The notes: generated by a model from the sequence alone, not told the origin. A DNA stretch of 49,670 bases from Fragilaria crotonensis (GCA_022925895.1 JAKSYS010000477.1:1-49670), one strand, 5' to 3'; positions 31,168 to 42,926 are shown, numbered from the stretch's first letter. Program-made: numbers and translations.

Positions 31168-31720
31168 TGTGGGATCCCTTGATATCTACCGATGCAGTAG
31201 GTATTGGGATGTAGGCAGTATCGATACAACCGGAGCTATCGATTCTGAGGGTTCGATGGACTTGGACTTTGTCGGAACAAAGTATGTCAATCAGGGGACT
31301 TGGCGTGCGGAGCGAAGCTTTGAGTAAATGTTAGTTTGGATAAATTGTGATCTAATTTACTTTATTACTTTGGAAATCTCGACTCTCGCACTCCGTAGAC
31401 AGTTCATATGATGTGTACTAACGTGTGACCGAGATCAAGCAGCAGGACTGGCTTGACCAATGAGATGATTCCCGAACGCAAGGTCTTGATGGGTTTCGTG
31501 GCGTGATGATGAGGGGCTTTTCCATTTCCGATGCTCCCTCATTTATCCTCTCCTAAATGACCTCAAACACACATCATTACATACATCGCAAGTTGGCGAT
31601 TAGGGTCTCACCGTTGTTTTCGTAGAGTGCCAGTTGAAGACAATTCAGACACACTTGTACAAACTTGACAGTGGGGATCGGATAGTGCCCGTAGCCCAGT
31701 GCTCGATGCGCAATCCAACA
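31168..31720 (-). repeat. Copia A extra LTR, outer copy (553 bp)
   Basis: A complete LTR joined head to tail to the inner copy (ACA|TGT junction at 31167/31168). Its outer edge carries the TSD copy. Confidence 0.9.
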
Positions 31721-31823
31721 ATTCTTCATCAAGAGTCATAGAATCATCATCAAGAAACTTTAAATCATCATCAAGAAACTTTAAATCATCATCAAGAAAC
31801 ATTAAATCATCATCAAGAGTCAT
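31721..31823 (-). pseudogene. Kinase copy 3, severed N-terminal coding part
   Basis: From the ATG at 31823 the minus strand encodes MTLDDDLMFLDDDLKF and further acidic heptads ending DEE at the copia A edge. When copia A and one 5-bp target copy are left out, the frame passes from DEE into IKNAKEGNLDKV at 24560 without a shift. That places this fragment as the acidic N-terminus of kinase copy 3. The intact copy at 43606-47289 has a different, basic N-terminus (MPSIFSKRKKEP), so this part is not conserved in the family. Confidence 0.7.
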
Positions 31824-31825
31824 AG
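31721..31825 (-). repeat. 21-bp minisatellite, five units, coding
   Basis: Five units of the type AATCATCATCAAGAAACTTTA lie head to tail. The first and last units share the variant AAGAGTCATAG. On the minus strand they encode the heptad L-D-D-D-L-K-F. Confidence 0.85.
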
Positions 31826-31832
31826 TGGAGTA

Positions 31833-31842
31833 CTACCGGTAG
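31833..31842. promoter_or_regulatory. Palindrome CTACCGGTAG, 9 bp upstream of the kinase copy 3 ATG
   Basis: Further copies or variants are at 32316-32325 (CTACCGGTAG), 32581-32591 and 40613-40623 (CTACCAGGTAG, in the LINE 3 TSD) and 40722-40731 (CTACTGGTAG). Without LINE 3 these fall within about 1 kb. A regulatory role is only a guess. Confidence 0.4.
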
Positions 31843-31843
31843 G

Positions 31844-32574
31844 CAGCTTCTCTAATTCTTTCAAATGTGCTGTGTTTGAGCTGCAATGCTGGTCTGCAAA
31901 AAGTGCCAAATGGCGGCACAAATGGCTATGAGAGAAATGCACGCGTTTAAGAGATTTCAGCTGGGATACTTCTTCACACATTCACAAGACACCGAGAGGT
32001 GCGAATTTTTCTCATCACATACCACGATTAACCGTATTTGTTTCTTTTTTATGTATGGAAGCGCATGCAACATGCAACAAGGCAACAACAGTAGATGTAC
32101 ATACTCGTTCTACCGTCTGTCATACGAGTATGAGGGCGTATATTCATTTACGTATGCAGTATGTGCGTGTATGCATGCCGCTGAACTGACAACTAAACCG
32201 ATGTGTACCTGTAATGACCATGACATAGACAACGGCGACGGCGATGGAGACAGTGTTCTACTAGCTAGGAGAACTCCATAGCAGCGAACAGTCAACTGAA
32301 GTTCTTTAGGTTCAACTACCGGTAGGAGGAACGGGGCTGTCAACGTTGAGCCGATTGCGTTCATACGCCACATTCGCCATTGTATGACACAGACAACAAA
32401 TCAGCTCGGACCGGCACCCCTTTTTTCCAACAACAAATAAGCGCTGTTGGTGCGTTACAATGTCATTGTTTCCAAAGGCTGAAAAGAACAATGCCAGCGC
32501 AGAATGAAATGACAAAAAGTCCATGAAGATTTGCGAGCGATTCGAGAATGTATTCGGTGCTTTGTGTTGTTGAA
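31844..32574. other. Upstream region of kinase copy 3
   Basis: No convincing gene. A 131-codon plus-strand open frame (31886-32281) is Cys/Met-rich with no domain and is probably chance. The second CTACCGGTAG palindrome lies inside. Confidence 0.45.
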
Positions 32575-32594
32575 TTTATACTACCAGGTAGTAG
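32575..32594. repeat. Left TSD of LINE 3 (20 bp)
   Basis: TTTATACTACCAGGTAGTAG, repeated exactly at 40607-40626. Confidence 0.9.
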
Positions 32595-32677
32595 AATTTT
32601 CACTTAAGTGAATTTTGTAAGCCATACAAAATTTCTACGTGAATCTATCGTACCCTCTGTACTAGGAAAACTCGACA

Positions 32678-34404
32678 ATGACGATGCAGTCCGCTCCGGT
32701 TTCCAACGACGGTCGTGATCCGACCATGGAAATCGAAGATGAGGATGTATCATCTGTCGCCACCCCACCGATTGGATATCGTAACTCTCCTGAGGACCAT
32801 GCCTTCGTTTCAAAAACGATCAGATTCTATTTTGCTCCGTTCGATTCGAGTCAAATCGATCGTGCCCACCCATCCGAAATCCACACCCAATGGATTAGAA
32901 CCATTCAAGCAGCATTCGGTGACGATGTTAAGATCATCAATAACGCAAATCGTCAAGTTAAGAACTTGGATACCAACTCTACGGCTAATCGAGCTTTCGC
33001 TTATGCCCAGCAGTTCAAAGTTCATACTAAACCTTTTGGCAATAGTCCAACTACAGGCGCTCCTAAGACAGCTCATGTCATCATCCATAGGATAATGACT
33101 CGGGTCTCACTAGGACAGATTAAGCGCCACACTAACGCATACCAACTTTTGACGGACAACCAGTGTTTCCTAAACGAACATTTGTGGGATGAACAAGAGT
33201 GGGATCTACACCAAATTGGGTTTGTCACGGGCTTTAACCCCAAGTATTATTCAAATGAAAGAGTGACTACGATGTTCCGAGCCCGCCTTTGCAAAGCCAT
33301 GCCACGAGCTAAGATACCAAAATTCCAAATGGTCCTGAAGACTCATCGCATTACCCACAACGGAAGAAAGTCAAACACACAAGCGTACGCCATCGAAGTC
33401 CCAACACATGTGTCACCTCAGTTGATTCCAATCATCAAAGAGGTTACACAAGATACCAAGGAGTTCGTTACGTTTCAAATGCGTCGCCGAAACCCGGAAG
33501 CATTTCAAGGAGCCATCCGATACCAAAACCATTTGCTCGCTAACCAGCATGTGATCGTTATCAATTATATCGGGACCGAAGCCATGTACTATATCTCGGA
33601 CAGAATCCAAGCAATCTCTGGAGTAATTGATGTAGTACCAGCGAGAAAAATTGAAACCACAGGAAGGTATTTGGTTATTGCCAATAAAGAGAATACGCAA
33701 CGTGTGCGTGACAAACTCTCGCAGCAATTCGATCAATGGTATAACGAGGTCGTACCAGATGACGCCAAACCCAAACTAGGACAGTACGAAGGCCCACCAA
33801 GGATTGGGAATCCCGCTCGGACGGTTTTTCTGAAGGCGATCAATCTTGGTTACAGAACTCCACAAGTAGTTTTATGGCGTTCAGCGTTGCATCAATGCAA
33901 TCTAGAGGAGAGGTAGGAGACGAGGACCCATACTTGGACCGAGCATGGGAGACACCGTCAACAATGTCCAACAATCAACGACAGGAGACCCCACCACCAT
34001 ATCAACAGCCCGGAACAACATACGCTACATACGCAGCGGCTACAGTCGGGTTAGATCAAGTATCTGGTATCACCGAGTCTGAACCATCACCCAAAGATGC
34101 GAGGCATGAAGAGCTTAGTTTAAAAATTGCAAGTTTGGAGGCGATGATAATCGCTCTGTGCGCACAAGTTCAAACGTTGACAGCTCAGTCCCAAACCACG
34201 GACGCACCGCAACCCTCCCCAAGAGACCCGTCACAGCACCAGGAAAAACGTCGCGATACGAAGTCATCACCACGTAAGGCAAAAAGGACACATGACCAAA
34301 CCACAGATTCAGTAGCCGAAGAAGGCTCGCAGGAATCAGTGCCCCAGACCGACGATCATCTCACCGTGTGGGATGATTATTCAACGTCCTCGCCAAATGA
34401 ATAG
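32678..34404 (+). pseudogene. LINE 3 ORF1 protein (one frameshift)
   Basis: Frame one (32678-33916, 412 codons) has the folded segment also seen in LINE 2 ORF1: KTIRFYFAPFDSSQID, FQMVLKTHRI, AYAIEVPTHVSPQLIPIIKEV and GRYLVIANKENTQRVRDKL. Frame two (33874-34404) follows with a PPPY motif (RQETPPPYQQP), a coiled coil (EELSLKIASLEAMIIALCAQVQTL) and a charged tail. LINE 2 has these parts in one frame, so a 1-nt shift near 33850-33900 is likely; a programmed shift or two separate proteins would be the alternatives. No zinc knuckle is visible. Confidence 0.78.
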
Positions 34405-37400
34405 TGAAATTACATCACAGACAAACCCTCACAGTCGGGAAACCCCAGCTCTTGTACAAAATACAACACAACAACAAAACGAATTGGCGATTATCACCCG
34501 AGGGGTATCAACACCCACAACAGAAGGAATAGGTGCAGTAGATTCCCGAAGGAACAGGCTCCCAACACAGATTAGCAGGCATCAACGATTGCAGATAGCA
34601 CAGGCGGAATGGGCAAAATTGTTTCAAACACGGCCGAGTATAGACACAACAGGTAGCCGAAGGTCGATTTCCTTATCACTGCAAAACCAAAGAGAAAATA
34701 TGCCATGGGGAGATAGGATAGCAGAAAAGGAAAACACGACGACTCGCATATACTCGATGAACCTAAACGGTATCGCATTAGATCGGAGAGGAGGGCAGTT
34801 CGATACATTGTGTGCCATTGCAAAAGAGGTACAGGCTGACGTCGTTTGCTGTCAAGAGCATAATGTAGATACATCTCAACCCATTGTGCGAAGCATATTA
34901 CACAATACACTTCAGCAACATTGGTCAAGATGTCGTTTGCAAGTAGGGTCAACTCAACAATCCTTCGTACAATGGTATAAACCGGGCGGAACATTAATGT
35001 TTGCAACAGGCAACATGACAGGGCGAGTAACAGAGCAAAGCCAAGATCACATGGGACGGTGGGTCACCCAAACAATGAAGGGCTTTAACGGTAGACAAGT
35101 CACCATCATATCGGCTTACCAAGCGGTTACCGATAGTCAGTGCACAGGGTTGATGACCGTTACGGCGCAACAGCGAAACATTTTAGTCCAATCACAAGAC
35201 GCATTGTCGGAGCCACGTAAGGCATTCAAGAGGGACATAAGCGAATTGTTAAAACGGATCCGCGCAAGGGGAGATGAAATTATCCTAGTGGGCGATTTCA
35301 ATGAAACAATCGACGAAGAGTTTAATGGCCTGAGCAAGATTATAGCTGATTTTCACCTGGTGGATTTAATGCGAGGTCGATCAACCCTCCCTTTTCCAGC
35401 AACATACGCTAGGGGACGCCGCCGATTGGATTATGGATTTGCGACCTTTCACGCCGCCATAGCGTTAAAGTACGCAGGATACGAGGCTTTCAACGAGAGA
35501 TTTCCAACAGATCATCGAGCTTATTTCTTTGATTTCGACACAGACAAGTTATTTGGAAACTCTACGCAAGCCCTCGCGCCGCCATCCTTGAGGATTTTGC
35601 AATCGAATAACGTGAAACAAGTTACACAATACATTCGCGAGAAATATCGTCAACTCGATAACTGCAACGCATTCAGAAGAGGGGAGCAATTGATGGCGCA
35701 AGGAGATAGACACGCACAGGCAGAGCGATTGGATAGGGATGTCATAAGAGCGAGCCTATCAGCGGAAAAGCAAACGCAGAAGTATCAGTCTCCAGCATGG
35801 TCGGTTGCGTTAGCGAAAGCAAGAACGAAGGTGGCGGTTTTAACAAAATGTCTATCGATGATCCGCACTGGAATTGACATGACATCTGCGATACAACCGC
35901 ATTTATACGATGGTACGTTTACTGACAACCTATTCCCCAGCAATAAGAAGGAGTGCGTGGAACAGCTACGAATTGCCAAGAAAGAGGTAGCGAATATTGT
36001 CCGAGATAGTTTTGCACGACGAGAAGAGGAGCAACAAGCTAAGATCGACGCGCTTGAAGCTTCACTAAAGACAGCGGACAAGCAGCATGCCAAGGTTATT
36101 CGACGAATCAAGAGAGCGGAAGCCTTGAAGAAATTGCATGAAGCAGTGAGCAGAGCACGCGCAAGCACAATACGGCAAGGAGTTACAAGATTGGAGATAC
36201 CAAAACACCCAGATGACGATCCAAAGAACTGTTCGGAATGGCAACTTATTGACATACCAACCGATATCGTGCAACACCTGCAACAGAGGAATCAGAAGCA
36301 TTTTGGCCAAGCCCACGGGACACCATTCACAGTCCCCCCACTGTCCACTTCCCTACAATATACAAGCGAAGGCGAAGGAACACCAGATATACTCTCGGGA
36401 AGATGGGAATATCAATGTCTTGACGACAACGTCAAGCTCTTGTTGCGACATCTGACGATCTCTGAGGAAATGGAGCAAGTGCAGACCGAAACGATCATAT
36501 CCGATGAAGAGTTTACAGGCAAGTTGAAAGTGTGGAAAGAGTCGACAACAACTTCACCCTCCGGAGTTCATCTTGGCCACTACAAAGCGTTGATTGCAAG
36601 ACATGAGTATTCACAAATACAGGATGATGAAAACGATGACGAAACGGCAAATGATCAGCAAGAAAATCTCAAGGAGTTACGGGACGAGTTGAACCATATG
36701 CAACAAGCCATTCGACAACTGCATCTGCACCTCATCAATTACGCCTTGGAGCGAGGATACTCGTATCGAAGATGGCAAAAGTGGCGAATACAATCCTCTT
36801 CAAAGAAGAAAATAACATCAAGATCCACCGTACAAGAGTTATTCATCTTTATGAAGCCGATTATAATCTGGTGTTAGGCCTCAAATGGAGATTGGCATTG
36901 TATCAAGCAGAAGCACACAAGCAATTACATGACGGCCAATTTGGATCTCGCCCACGCCGAAATGCAGTCGATCCCGTCATGTTGGAGGAACTACAACTGG
37001 AAGTCTCAAGAGCATCACGTAAAATGTTCCTACAACTAAACTATGACGCTACAGCTTGTTACGACCGCATTATTCCGAACTTGGCAATGCTTACAAGTCA
37101 ACAGCACGGAGTACATAAACAAGTCACCCTCACAAACGCGAGAACGCTTCAACATGCAGCATATCATATCCGAACTGAGATGGGATTGTCCGAAACGAGT
37201 TACACGCATACAGATGATGCACCGATATATGGCACGGGTCAAGGTAGCGGTAATTCTCCCATGATATGGTGCTTTTTGTCCAGTGTCCTTTATAAATGTT
37301 ACGATACTAACGCTCATGCAGCAGAGTATTCCAATCCCGACGGTACAAATCAGGTTGCTTTATCAATGATCGGTTTCGTGGACGATAGCAACGGGCAAGT

Positions 37401-40400
37401 GAATATGTTCCAAGAGGAGGACAATGTCGCTACTTTATCAACGATGCATGATAAAGCAACGCAAAATGCAACAACATGGGCGCAGTTATTGGGAGCTACC
37501 GGCGGATCGTTAGAACTTTCAAAATGTTCCTATCACTTGCTATATTGGAGTTTCTCTATTCAAGGCGCACCAGTGTTGGCCAGCAGCCCTCCAGAATTCC
37601 GCAGAATAAAGGTTACAGATCCAGTCACAGGTCGTGCACACAATCTCGAATATCTACCTCCTCATACCGCCCACAAAACGTTAGGACACTACAAGGAACC
37701 CGCGGGCACTGCACGAGCGCAGTTTTCTCAATTGCAGAAGAAAAGTAACGCTATCACCGAGTTCCTATGGTCAACGCCATTGTCGAGGGCAGAAACTTGG
37801 TTGTATTATCATGCCTGTTACCTCCCGTCGATTTGTTATCCATTAACATGTTCTCATTTGACACACAAACAATTAACGTCAGTTCAAAAGAAAGCAATGT
37901 CCATTATTTTCGCACGATGTGGTTATAATCGGAATACAAAGAAAGAAATTCTCTTTGGACCAGTCGAGTATGGGGCGCAAACTTCCATCACCTCTACATA
38001 AGACAGGGAACCCAACAGGTGACTTACTTCATGCGACATTGGCGTACAATGACTTCAGTGGGGAAGATGTTCAAATGCGCACTAGCATGGATACAACTTT
38101 CGAGCGGAGTCTCATACCCGATTATGGAGCATGCTAATACAAGCTTACCACACTTGGAAGCAAAATGGTTCACGTCCCTTCGAACATTCTTATCAAGTAT
38201 TAGGGCAGGGCTGCAATTGGACGACCTGTATCCCTCCTTTACAACGTCAAGGAGATAGCTACATCATGGATCACATCTTGGAAGCGGGAACATTCACGGC
38301 ATCAGAAATACGACGATTAAATTATTGCAGACTATATCTCCAGGCCGTCACAATTTCGGACATCACAATGATCACAGGAGATGTACTGGATCAGAGTAAA
38401 CTCGCAGGTTATCCTTCACTCCAGAGCAGCAAATCACACTGGATCCCAATAAATCAAGAGCGACCATCGGAGAAGGAATGGACACTTTGGAAGAAGGCAA
38501 ATTTACTGTGGAGCGACACTCGAGGTCATCTCAAGATCCCGCTTCGCAAGTGGCTGAAGGATGTCCATCACCAACGTAACTATCACTTCGCGTATCAATA
38601 TAGAAAGAGTGTCTGGATCCGAGAGCACGGAGGCGGATATCAAGTCCATCGATTAAGGTCCAGTGGTAGGTTGCAAGACAGACAATGGATACAAGAGCGT
38701 GCACAACTGCCACAGCAATCAGTCCCGGTCGAATTATATAATGATGCAGCGGGATCCTGGAAAATACTCAGCCCAACATTCTCCATTGTTACACCTCATA
38801 CAATATCACAGTCGGCAACAGCAACGTTTGATGCATACATCGAGACGCTCGAGTCGTGGGAAATTGATTTACTCCGTCATCTCACGTTGGACATCGATCC
38901 CTATTCTATTTGTTTGGAAGCTCATCAACACTTCAGAGCGGTGAGCGATGGATCCGTGTTGTCAAACGGAAACGCATCCTTCGGGTGGATCTTAAGTAAT
39001 CGGAGAGGAGAACGAGTTGCAGAGGGTATGGGACCAGCACGAGGACGGAGAGTACATTCATACCGAGCAGAGGCATGCGGTCTGTTATCTTTTCTACGGT
39101 TCCTTATACGGATCGCCAACTTTACACAGATGCACGAGACATGGCACGGAATCCTCGCAACGGACAGCCAAAGCGTACTGGATACCTTGTTTGGACAAGA
39201 TCGCGATGATAGCAATGAAAATGAGCCTCTAGACCTAGATAACCAATGCGTGGTGTTGGACCCATTATGTCCGGAATGGGATATCTTGATCGAGATTCAG
39301 GCGGCACTACGAGTTTTACCAGGAGTCCGTCTACAATACGTGGAAGGCCATCAAGATCAGAAGAAACCATATCAGTCTCTCGAGCTTCTGGAACAATTGA
39401 ACGTGGACGCTGACAGAATCGCGGAAGAATATCACGAGCTTCTCCAACCGCAACGGCCATATGTACTATTATCTCCGCACGCACGAGCGCACTTAGTGTT
39501 TGAGGATGGGACAGTAACCGCAAGACATGCAGAGTTTATCGAGACCCAGGCAACGGCCGAACCTTTGGTGCAGCATCTCGCAAAGAAACACTCCTGGAGC
39601 GATGGAGTTACGGAAAATATTAATTGGAAAGCTCACGGGCAGGCACTCAAGCGGAATCGACAGAGACGGTCTCATTTTGTGAAAATGGTCCACGACATTC
39701 TCCCAACAACAAGCTTGCAAAATAAATATGATGGCGGGAAAGAACATGTCCCCTCTGCCAACACCCGTGTGAAGATAGCGATCATATTCTTCGATGTCAA
39801 CACCCTTCCCGAGTCGAGTGGCGTCGCCAGTTTCTCCACGGAATCTTGGAGTTTTGCAATAAAACACACACTTATCCCCCGATACGGATTCTTCTCATCA
39901 CGACTATGCAGAGTTGGCTAAGCGGCGAAGATAACCCACGGATCGAAAGAGATCAATATCCAGCAGATATGAGCTCAATCATTCGGCAACAAGCCAAAAT
40001 AGGATGGCGACAGATGCTTCAGGGACGATTCTCCAAGGCGTGGAGTGACATTCAGCAGCGGTACCACGAATTAACGTTCCCGACTCAACAATATACTCCC
40101 GACAAATGGCAAGTGGGTTTAATCCAGAAGATCTGGGAACATAGGCACAAAGTCTGGATTTTGCGAAATGAAGATTTACACGGCAGAGATATCAGGAGTC
40201 GACAACAGGCCGAGCGTAAGGAAATCCAACGACAACTGCATGCCATCTACTCCCAGCGACCGATGATGGACCCACGAGTGCAATCCCTGTTACTTGAAGC
40301 ACCAGAGGCACATGATCGATATCCTGTTCAGGTGACAAAGAACTGGATACGAATGCACGCTACAACATTCTCGGAAAGCGTCAAGCGGGTGAAGACCAGA

Positions 40401-40472
40401 GCACTACATGGGGTGAGATCTATTCGTTCGTATTTCAATCCTATCCCAGTGGTAGATGCGGAAGCGACATGA
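34397..40472 (+). pseudogene. LINE 3 ORF2: APE endonuclease, RT, RNase H, CPLC motif, C-terminal domain
   Basis: The likely ATG at 34397 overlaps the ORF1 stop by 8 nt (ATGAATAG). The endonuclease has MNLNGIAL, CCQEHN, SAYQAV, VGDFNE and TDHRAYF. The RT has SGVHLGHYKALI, RVIHLYEADYN, LNYDATACYDR, GTGQGSGNSP and GFVDDSNG. RNase H has VSDGSVLSNG, SYRAEACGLLS, ATDSQSVLDTL and LNVDADRIAEE. A motif CPLCQHPCEDSDHILRC lies near 39750-39805, then KIGWRQMLQGRFSKAW. Frame shifts fall near 36790 (one A short in CAAAAG), 37990, 38235 and 39745. The C-terminus VRSIRSYF resembles a PIP box but lacks the first Gln. Confidence 0.85.
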
Positions 40473-40606
40473 TCTGACATAGCATAAGTATATGAACGGT
40501 ACCTGCGACTCATTCAAGGGTCGTGGCTACCCGTGCAAGTCGAGTACTCGTACAGTCGAGTACCGCGGCAGCACGTTAAGTAGATTTTCGGTTTTTTTTT
40601 TTTTTT
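40473..40606 (+). other. LINE 3 3' UTR with oligo(T) end
   Basis: It contains GTCGAGTAC twice about 17 bp apart and ends TTTTCGG followed by the T run at 40592-40609, part of which belongs to the TSD. Confidence 0.75.
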
Positions 40607-40626
40607 TTTATACTACCAGGTAGTAG
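40607..40626. repeat. Right TSD of LINE 3 (20 bp)
   Basis: Exact copy of 32575-32594. Confidence 0.9.
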
Positions 40627-40789
40627 GGCCTGCGGATCATATTGTTGTCATCATCTCGTTGCAACCAACCATACATGCTGAATATAAATAATATGTAACG
40701 AGTGCGTATCGAAGGGCTCTACTACTGGTAGGCTCTCACGTCAAAGTTCATGCGTTCATCATCCTTTCGGCGATTCCTCTCTTCCGCTA

Positions 40790-41280
40790 CTAGAGACGCT
40801 TCTTATTACCTTTCATGAGTATGTGCTGCGTCAAGCTTGCCCCAAGGACAGCAGTGTTGTCGTATTCACCTTTCACATTCACATGCACCCTGTCTTTATT
40901 CAATAAAGTACGAACAGCCTCCAAATAGCCCTTCCAGCTCGCACAGATGAGAGCTGAATGACCGTATTCATCCATGGCATTCAAATTCTCCTCACTTGCG
41001 CGTCAGCTGACGAACCTCGACGAGATTAACAACATTTCTGGCGTTCTCAATCCATTGCGAATCAAGAGAAAGCGTATGACTCATAATGCGCAGATTCGTC
41101 TGAAACGAAGCAACACGAAGCGTAGCGTCGATTGAAATCAAAATGTTGGCTGAGACGTGATAGCCGGATAGTTGATGATTGATCTCTGATCTGTCACACC
41201 AATGCATGCCTTGATCCAAGTGTGATCTGCAAATCAAAGCTCTTGACGGACTCGAACAAGGTTTTGCATACCAATACAAT
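40790..41280 (-). pseudogene. Ankyrin-repeat gene fragment
   Basis: A frame from about 41080 gives WIENARNVVNLVEVRQLTRK, comparable to the N-cap of the family (IKNAKEGNLDKVRDLLRRG). After a stop near 40990 the next frame has one clear repeat (DEYGHSALICASWKGYLEAVRTLLNKDRVHVNVKGEYDNTAVLG, 40984-40850). No kinase follows. It looks like the decayed start of another family member on the same strand as its neighbours. Confidence 0.62.
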
Positions 41281-42131
41281 CCACAGGCGCCCTCGTGTTG
41301 GCTATGAGCTCCAACACGGACGACCTGCGCTCCCTATCTCAATCGGACTCTGCGGGTTCCATGTCTCCCCGACAGTACGTCACACCCGTTCCCAATAAAG
41401 TCAAGGCTTTGGAGTACAAATGTCGCACCAATACTCGCGCACACGGACATTGTGCCATCCAACAAGAATCATCGGACGACTGGTCGCCCCACTTCCTCGG
41501 TGGTCCCAACGACCAAGACCTCCGGAACGTAATCCGATTGCCGTTGAAAACAAGGGTTGCGCTCTGCAAGTGACATGCCCACGCCAATTCGATCCTCAAG
41601 TGAAATTGATTTGGTTGAGTCGCGTCGCACCTTTCCCTCACACTCGGAATATGCTCTCTTTACTGAGATGTACAAACGAAGGTTCAGGGTGCGCACGATA
41701 GTACACTTTCATGTCAGTCATCAAAGTCCCAAATAGACGTGACGGCATCATTTGTCCTTTTTCGCAATTGAAAATGAATACAGATTTCATCGTGGGTATG
41801 CCAGCGTCCACACCGCTAAATTGGACACCGAGGTATCTGTAATGTGATTGGGGACACCGAATGGAGCAGATTGTGCGACATCCGTGCCATCAAGAACGCA
41901 AGCAAACGCAACACAAGGCCAACAAACAAAGTTGCCGGTGTCGTTTGGAAGGTGATCTGCTACGACTCCTTGAAGCGTCCCACCAGATACGGTGGGACAT
42001 TGGGCATGTCTCATTCTCCCCTGACAATATCCTGTGTGTTGGAGCGTGGAGCACTGAGGACAGCGTACACGAGAATCCGTGTCTTGGATCTCATGCAGCA
42101 GCATGGATCGGTGTCATTCTCGATGAGCGCT
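41281..42131. other. Unassigned region with an open frame
   Basis: A plus-strand frame (41295-41573; MSSNTDDLRSLSQSDSAG, then YKCRTNTRAHGHC) and several minus-strand frames are open here but none shows a family signature. I cannot tell whether this is a decayed gene or chance. Confidence 0.35.
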
Positions 42132-42413
42132 GCCATTCGTGACTTTCTCATCGCATCTTCTTCAGAGATCGTTTCCTCGGGCTGTTTTGCTGAAGACATG
42201 CCAATCGACATGTCAAGGACTGAAGGACCGTCCACACTATTCGCAACTTTCTCATTTCATCATCGCGGGAGATTGTGCAAACTAATCGTTTTCTGCAGGA
42301 GGATCTCTAATGTGTCGAGGCCAAGTACAAGCTGAGGAAGCACCAAACCGTATTCGTCACGATCCGTCAAATATGGAGTGTGCACTCACGTAATCGAAGT
42401 ATCTAGGCATCGT
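42132..42413. repeat. Direct duplication, unit 1 (about 285 bp)
   Basis: Begins GCCATTCGTGACTTTCTCAT and ends GTATCTAGGCATCGT. Unit 2 at 42501-42793 repeats it with scattered substitutions and indels; GGACTGAAGGACCGTCCACA and GTGCACTCACGTAATCGAAG are shared exactly. Confidence 0.85.
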
Positions 42414-42500
42414 TTGCAGCGGACGACTCATGACACTGTAGCCTTGTCAGGCGGTGCCTGTGTGTTGTTTAGCAGAAGAGATACCCGAAGGATTCCCAAC

Positions 42501-42793
42501 GCCATTCATGACTTTCTCATCACATCATCTTCAGAGATCGTGCAAAACTGATCGTTTACTGGTGCTGTTTTGCTGAAGGGATGCCCATCGACAGGTCAAG
42601 GACTGAAGGACCGTCCACACCATTCTCGACTTTCTCATTGCGTCATCGCGGGAGATTGCGAAAACCAATCGCTTTCTCCAGGAGGACATCTACTGTGTTG
42701 AGGCCAAGTTTAAGCTGAAACACCAATCCATAGTCGTCACGATCCGTCAAATATGAAGTGTGCACTCACGTAATCGAAGTATCTAGGCATCGT
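42501..42793. repeat. Direct duplication, unit 2 (about 290 bp)
   Basis: Second copy of 42132-42413, 87 bp further on. No function is evident. Confidence 0.85.
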
Positions 42794-42912
42794 CCTTCGT
42801 CGTTGAATTTGTCGAAGGCATTGACACTGTCTCAGTCGTTTGCGCTACTGTCATGTACAATGTGAATTGCGTACTTTTGATAAACTCGTTTCCAATGGCT
42901 TAGGATTAATCC

Positions 42913-42926
42913 TACTAGATTCGCTG
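42913..42926. repeat. Left TSD of the LINE tail stub (14 bp)
   Basis: TACTAGATTCGCTG, repeated exactly at 42992-43005. Confidence 0.88.

Larger units (their letters stand above)
24569..31720 (-). mobile_element. Copia A: Ty1/copia LTR retrotransposon ending in two abutting LTRs
   Basis: Read on the minus strand: LTR (31720-31168), LTR (31167-30615), primer site, Gag, protease, integrase, RT, RNase H, polypurine tract and LTR (25121-24569). LTRs run TGTTGGATTG to GATCCCACA. Near-identical 5-bp flanks (minus strand AGAAT at the right edge, AGATT at the left) and restoration of the kinase frame when the element is left out show it inserted into the 5' exon of kinase copy 3. Pol is broken by three or more frameshifts. 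Confidence 0.9.
32595..40606 (+). mobile_element. LINE 3: full-length non-LTR retrotransposon (8.0 kb)
   Basis: The element has an 83-bp leader, ORF1 (32678-34404), ORF2 (34397-40472) and a 134-bp 3' UTR ending in a run of about 15-18 T on the coding strand. A 20-bp exact TSD flanks it. It is related to LINE 2 in ORF1 fold, RT, RNase H and C-terminal domains but its 3' tail is different. About five 1-nt frameshifts make it inactive. Confidence 0.9.

Noticed and set aside
31886-32281. Plus-strand open frame of 131 codons with many Cys and Met
   Set aside because: Odd composition, low-complexity end (DNGDGDGD) and position in an upstream region suggest chance.
36780-36800. Programmed -1 frameshift in LINE 3 ORF2 at CAAAAG
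   Set aside because: It lies inside the RT core, not at a domain border, and other unrelated shifts follow; a one-base loss is simpler.
42132-42793. Possible CRISPR-like or satellite array
   Set aside because: Only two long units with diverged sequence; no short regular repeat and spacer pattern.
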